Shown piece by piece: positions 23,506 through 25,201 of a stretch of DNA of 25,201 nt. Source of the stretch: a virus; the IMG/VR virus record IMGVR_UViG_3300021964_000480, positions 1-25,201 of that record; one strand, given 5' to 3'. Below the pieces are notes generated by a model. The model ran no database searches and was not told the origin of the DNA. It was given only the letters and a program-made list of their open reading frames with translations. Within the stretch, counting starts at the first letter, position 1. Each line of letters starts with the position of its first letter. The position numbers were made by a program, and so were the translations under genes.

Positions 23506-24894
23506 ATGAAACAACCAGAGGGATTAAGATTATTACACTTCCAATCCCCAGTTAGATTTGATAGTAGTGGTGTATTTCAGCACGAATTTGATTCTAACTA
23601 TAAGGTATTGGATAAGACGATAACATTTTTACCAAAGTGTCATCATTATGTAGTTGTGCCTGAAAAAAACAATATACCAGATGACAGAGAAAATGTTACC
23701 TTAATTCCATTCAAATATCCAAGAGATGTATTATCAAATCGTTCTCACTTTGACGGAGCGTCATTTAGAAACTTATTTGATTTTCGTTTTATGGATTTTG
23801 ATTTTGTATTTTGTCATCAACCAGAAAAACTATACAATATATTAGTATCGTTTAATGATAAAAGGTATGGACAAAATATGGCTCGTTTTATATTCTTTCA
23901 TTGGGTGGATTGTCCACAGAGTCGTTCTTCATCAGCAATACCACCGTCTTACTTAAGACAATTAGAAGCAATACAACAAAGTGATAAGACATTCTTTCAC
24001 ACAGATATTTCTTCGGAGTGGTTGGAAAAGAACTATTCAAACAAACAATCTACTGAATTAAATTTAGGGTATGTAAAAGATAAAACAAAAACTTTTCCAT
24101 TATCAAATGATAAGTTTCCAGATTCAGTTCCACTAAAAAGTGATGTTTCAAATACAATAGTATTTAATCACAGATGGGCTAAATCAACGGGTGTAAATCG
24201 TTTTGAAGAATATATGGAAGGGTTAGATTATGATGTTTGGTGCACGGATTCTAAAGCTCCAAAGAAATACAAAGCTCAAGGATTGAGTAGACCTAAATAT
24301 AGACACTTACTAGAAAATTCTCTTTGTAGTGTTTGTTTTGTTGATAATTATGCAACTTGGAATCTATCGATACAAGACGGATTATCACTAAATAAACCAG
24401 TTTTAATTTACGACCACCCTACTATGCGTAAAGTGGTCGGTGATGACTATCCATTGTTTTTTAAAACCAAAGAGGATTTTCAGTATAAATTAAAGAATCT
24501 ACCAAAAGAATTTAGTTGGGAATTACCAAATTATGATGAACAATTCAAAGAAAATGTTTTAAGTTCTATCAATGAAGTTATGGATAAAGAAAGAAAACAT
24601 ATTCCAAAAGATGCACATAATTGGTTGTATTGTATTGAAAATGATATTAATTTTAAAAATGATATTATTAAACAAGTTCAACCAAATATTCAATTAAATT
24701 CGGTATGGCAATATATTCGTAGATATTTATTAGAAATAGGAGTTAAAGATAATCATAATAGTCCTTACACAAGTTATTCTATTCCAGAAAAACTAAAAAA
24801 AGACTTGACTTCTTTAACAAAAAATGTTAAATTAGAGTTAACACCAAGACAAAAATCAGAAAAGGTTGTAGTAAAAAAACACGATTGGTTTTAG
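23506..24894 (+). CDS. GT-B fold glycosyltransferase inserted in the replisome operon
   Basis: A 462-residue protein resembling family 1-type GT-B glycosyltransferases. The N-terminal half (to about 210) has Rossmann-like strands, e.g. F-V-F-C-H-Q-P-E-K-L. The C-terminal half starts with I-V-F-N-H-R223-W-A-K-S-T-G, the loop that usually contacts the sugar-nucleotide phosphates. It continues with a Y-D-V-W-C-T-D strand and a donor-site region A-T-W-N-L-S-I-Q-D291-G-L-S-L-N-K-P-V-L-I-Y-D-H-P (about 283-305), matching the E/D-x7-E-type nucleotide-sugar binding patch of GT-B enzymes. A C-terminal extension (about 370-462) is unknown. It starts two bases after the gp45 stop and ends nine bases before the gp44 ATG, so it is made with the clamp and clamp loader. 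Targets could be modified DNA bases, virion proteins or host glycans; sequence does not decide. Confidence 0.72.
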   Translation: MKQPEGLRLLHFQSPVRFDSSGVFQHEFDSNYKVLDKTITFLPKCHHYVVVPEKNNIPDDRENVTLIPFKYPRDVLSNRSHFDGASFRNLFDFRFMDFDFVFCHQPEKLYNILVSFNDKRYGQNMARFIFFHWVDCPQSRSSSAIPPSYLRQLEAIQQSDKTFFHTDISSEWLEKNYSNKQSTELNLGYVKDKTKTFPLSNDKFPDSVPLKSDVSNTIVFNHRWAKSTGVNRFEEYMEGLDYDVWCTDSKAPKKYKAQGLSRPKYRHLLENSLCSVCFVDNYATWNLSIQDGLSLNKPVLIYDHPTMRKVVGDDYPLFFKTKEDFQYKLKNLPKEFSWELPNYDEQFKENVLSSINEVMDKERKHIPKDAHNWLYCIENDINFKNDIIKQVQPNIQLNSVWQYIRRYLLEIGVKDNHNSPYTSYSIPEKLKKDLTSLTKNVKLELTPRQKSEKVVVKKHDWF

Positions 24895-24903
24895 GAGAAT
24901 TGT

Positions 24904-25201
24904 ATGACAGCAAATAAACAACATTCATTATGGGTAGAAAGATATAGACCGGTTAGTTTAGAAAACTATATTGGAAACGAACATTTAAAAACAAAAGTAA
25001 GTAGGTATATTTCTACTGGTGATATTCCACATTTATTATTACACGGAAAAGCAGGAACCGGTAAAACAACACTTGCAAAATTATTGGTTAGTAATATTGA
25101 TTGTGACCAAATGTATGTAAATGCTTCTGATGAAAATAATGTAGAAACCGTGAGAAACAAAATTAAAATGTTTGCTTCATCAGTAGGTTTCAAAGATTTA
25201 A
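24904..25201 (+). CDS. 44: Clamp loader large subunit gp44, 3' truncated by window
   Basis: The first 99 codons of a T4 gp44-type AAA+ ATPase, which with gp62 loads the gp45 clamp at primer ends. It begins MTANKQHSLWVERYRP, containing the E-R-Y-R-P element found at the start of clamp loader subunits, then L-E-N-Y-I-G-N, and Walker A G-K-A-G-T-G-K-T preceded by H-L-L-L-H. The frame is still open at the window edge, where the Walker B and SRC motifs would follow. A TAGGAG ribosome binding site at 24892-24897 overlaps the glycosyltransferase stop, so translation is probably coupled. Confidence 0.92.
   Translation, partial: MTANKQHSLWVERYRPVSLENYIGNEHLKTKVSRYISTGDIPHLLLHGKAGTGKTTLAKLLVSNIDCDQMYVNASDENNVETVRNKIKMFASSVGFKDL

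Noticed and set aside
1-25201. tRNA genes, CRISPR arrays, transposases, integrase or attachment sites
   Set aside because: No cloverleaf-like segment, regularly spaced repeat or transposase/integrase motif was seen; gaps between genes are too short to hold most of these.

Overview
The window looks like part of the genome of a T4-superfamily (contractile-tailed) bacteriophage. It is AT-rich (roughly two thirds A+T by eye). Every gene I can support lies on the + strand, and they are packed with overlaps or gaps of at most 111 bases. The replication proteins are recognisable T4-type proteins: gp32, UvsX, an RNase H/FEN-type 5' nuclease, gp41, gp43, gp45 and gp44. A Bacteroidota/Marinimicrobia-type TonB-dependent receptor inside the replication block suggests a Gram-negative host from that broad lineage. 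This is inference from one gene. No tRNA, CRISPR array, insertion sequence or attachment site was seen.

Layout. Positions 1-4844 hold late virion genes: a truncated baseplate/tail-tube protein, a gp53-like LysM-type wedge protein, a very large baseplate-hub-like protein and a small protein with a Gly/Ser tail. At 4874 there is a promoter-like motif, followed by a divergent family A DNA polymerase-like gene (4900-6201). Positions 6194-10252 hold four overlapping or abutting genes: a HAD phosphatase, a ParB/Srx-fold protein, a putative ADP-ribosyltransferase and a large Lys/Glu-rich protein. Three of these begin with a short leader ending in (L/I)-x-Glu at residue 10 or 11. This resembles the T4 capsid-targeting sequence removed by prohead protease, so the cluster may encode proteins packaged in the head and delivered with the DNA. 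A small unknown gene follows (10252-10662).

From 10749 onward comes DNA metabolism: gp32, UvsX, 5' nuclease, a tiny basic protein, gp41 helicase, a B12-dependent (class II) ribonucleotide reductase, the TonB-dependent receptor, gp43 polymerase, gp45 clamp, a GT-B glycosyltransferase and the start of the gp44 clamp loader. Recombination and replication genes form the replisome, and the reductase supplies dNTPs. The receptor directly follows a cobalamin-dependent enzyme and could import its cofactor, or it could alter the host surface. The glycosyltransferase between clamp and clamp loader may modify DNA.

Two genome-wide signals stand out. I found no GATC tetramer anywhere in the window, and synonymous codons appear to be chosen to avoid it. 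A recurring [T/G]ATATTTATT motif, in some cases with a TTG-type -35 element, precedes most transcription-unit starts.
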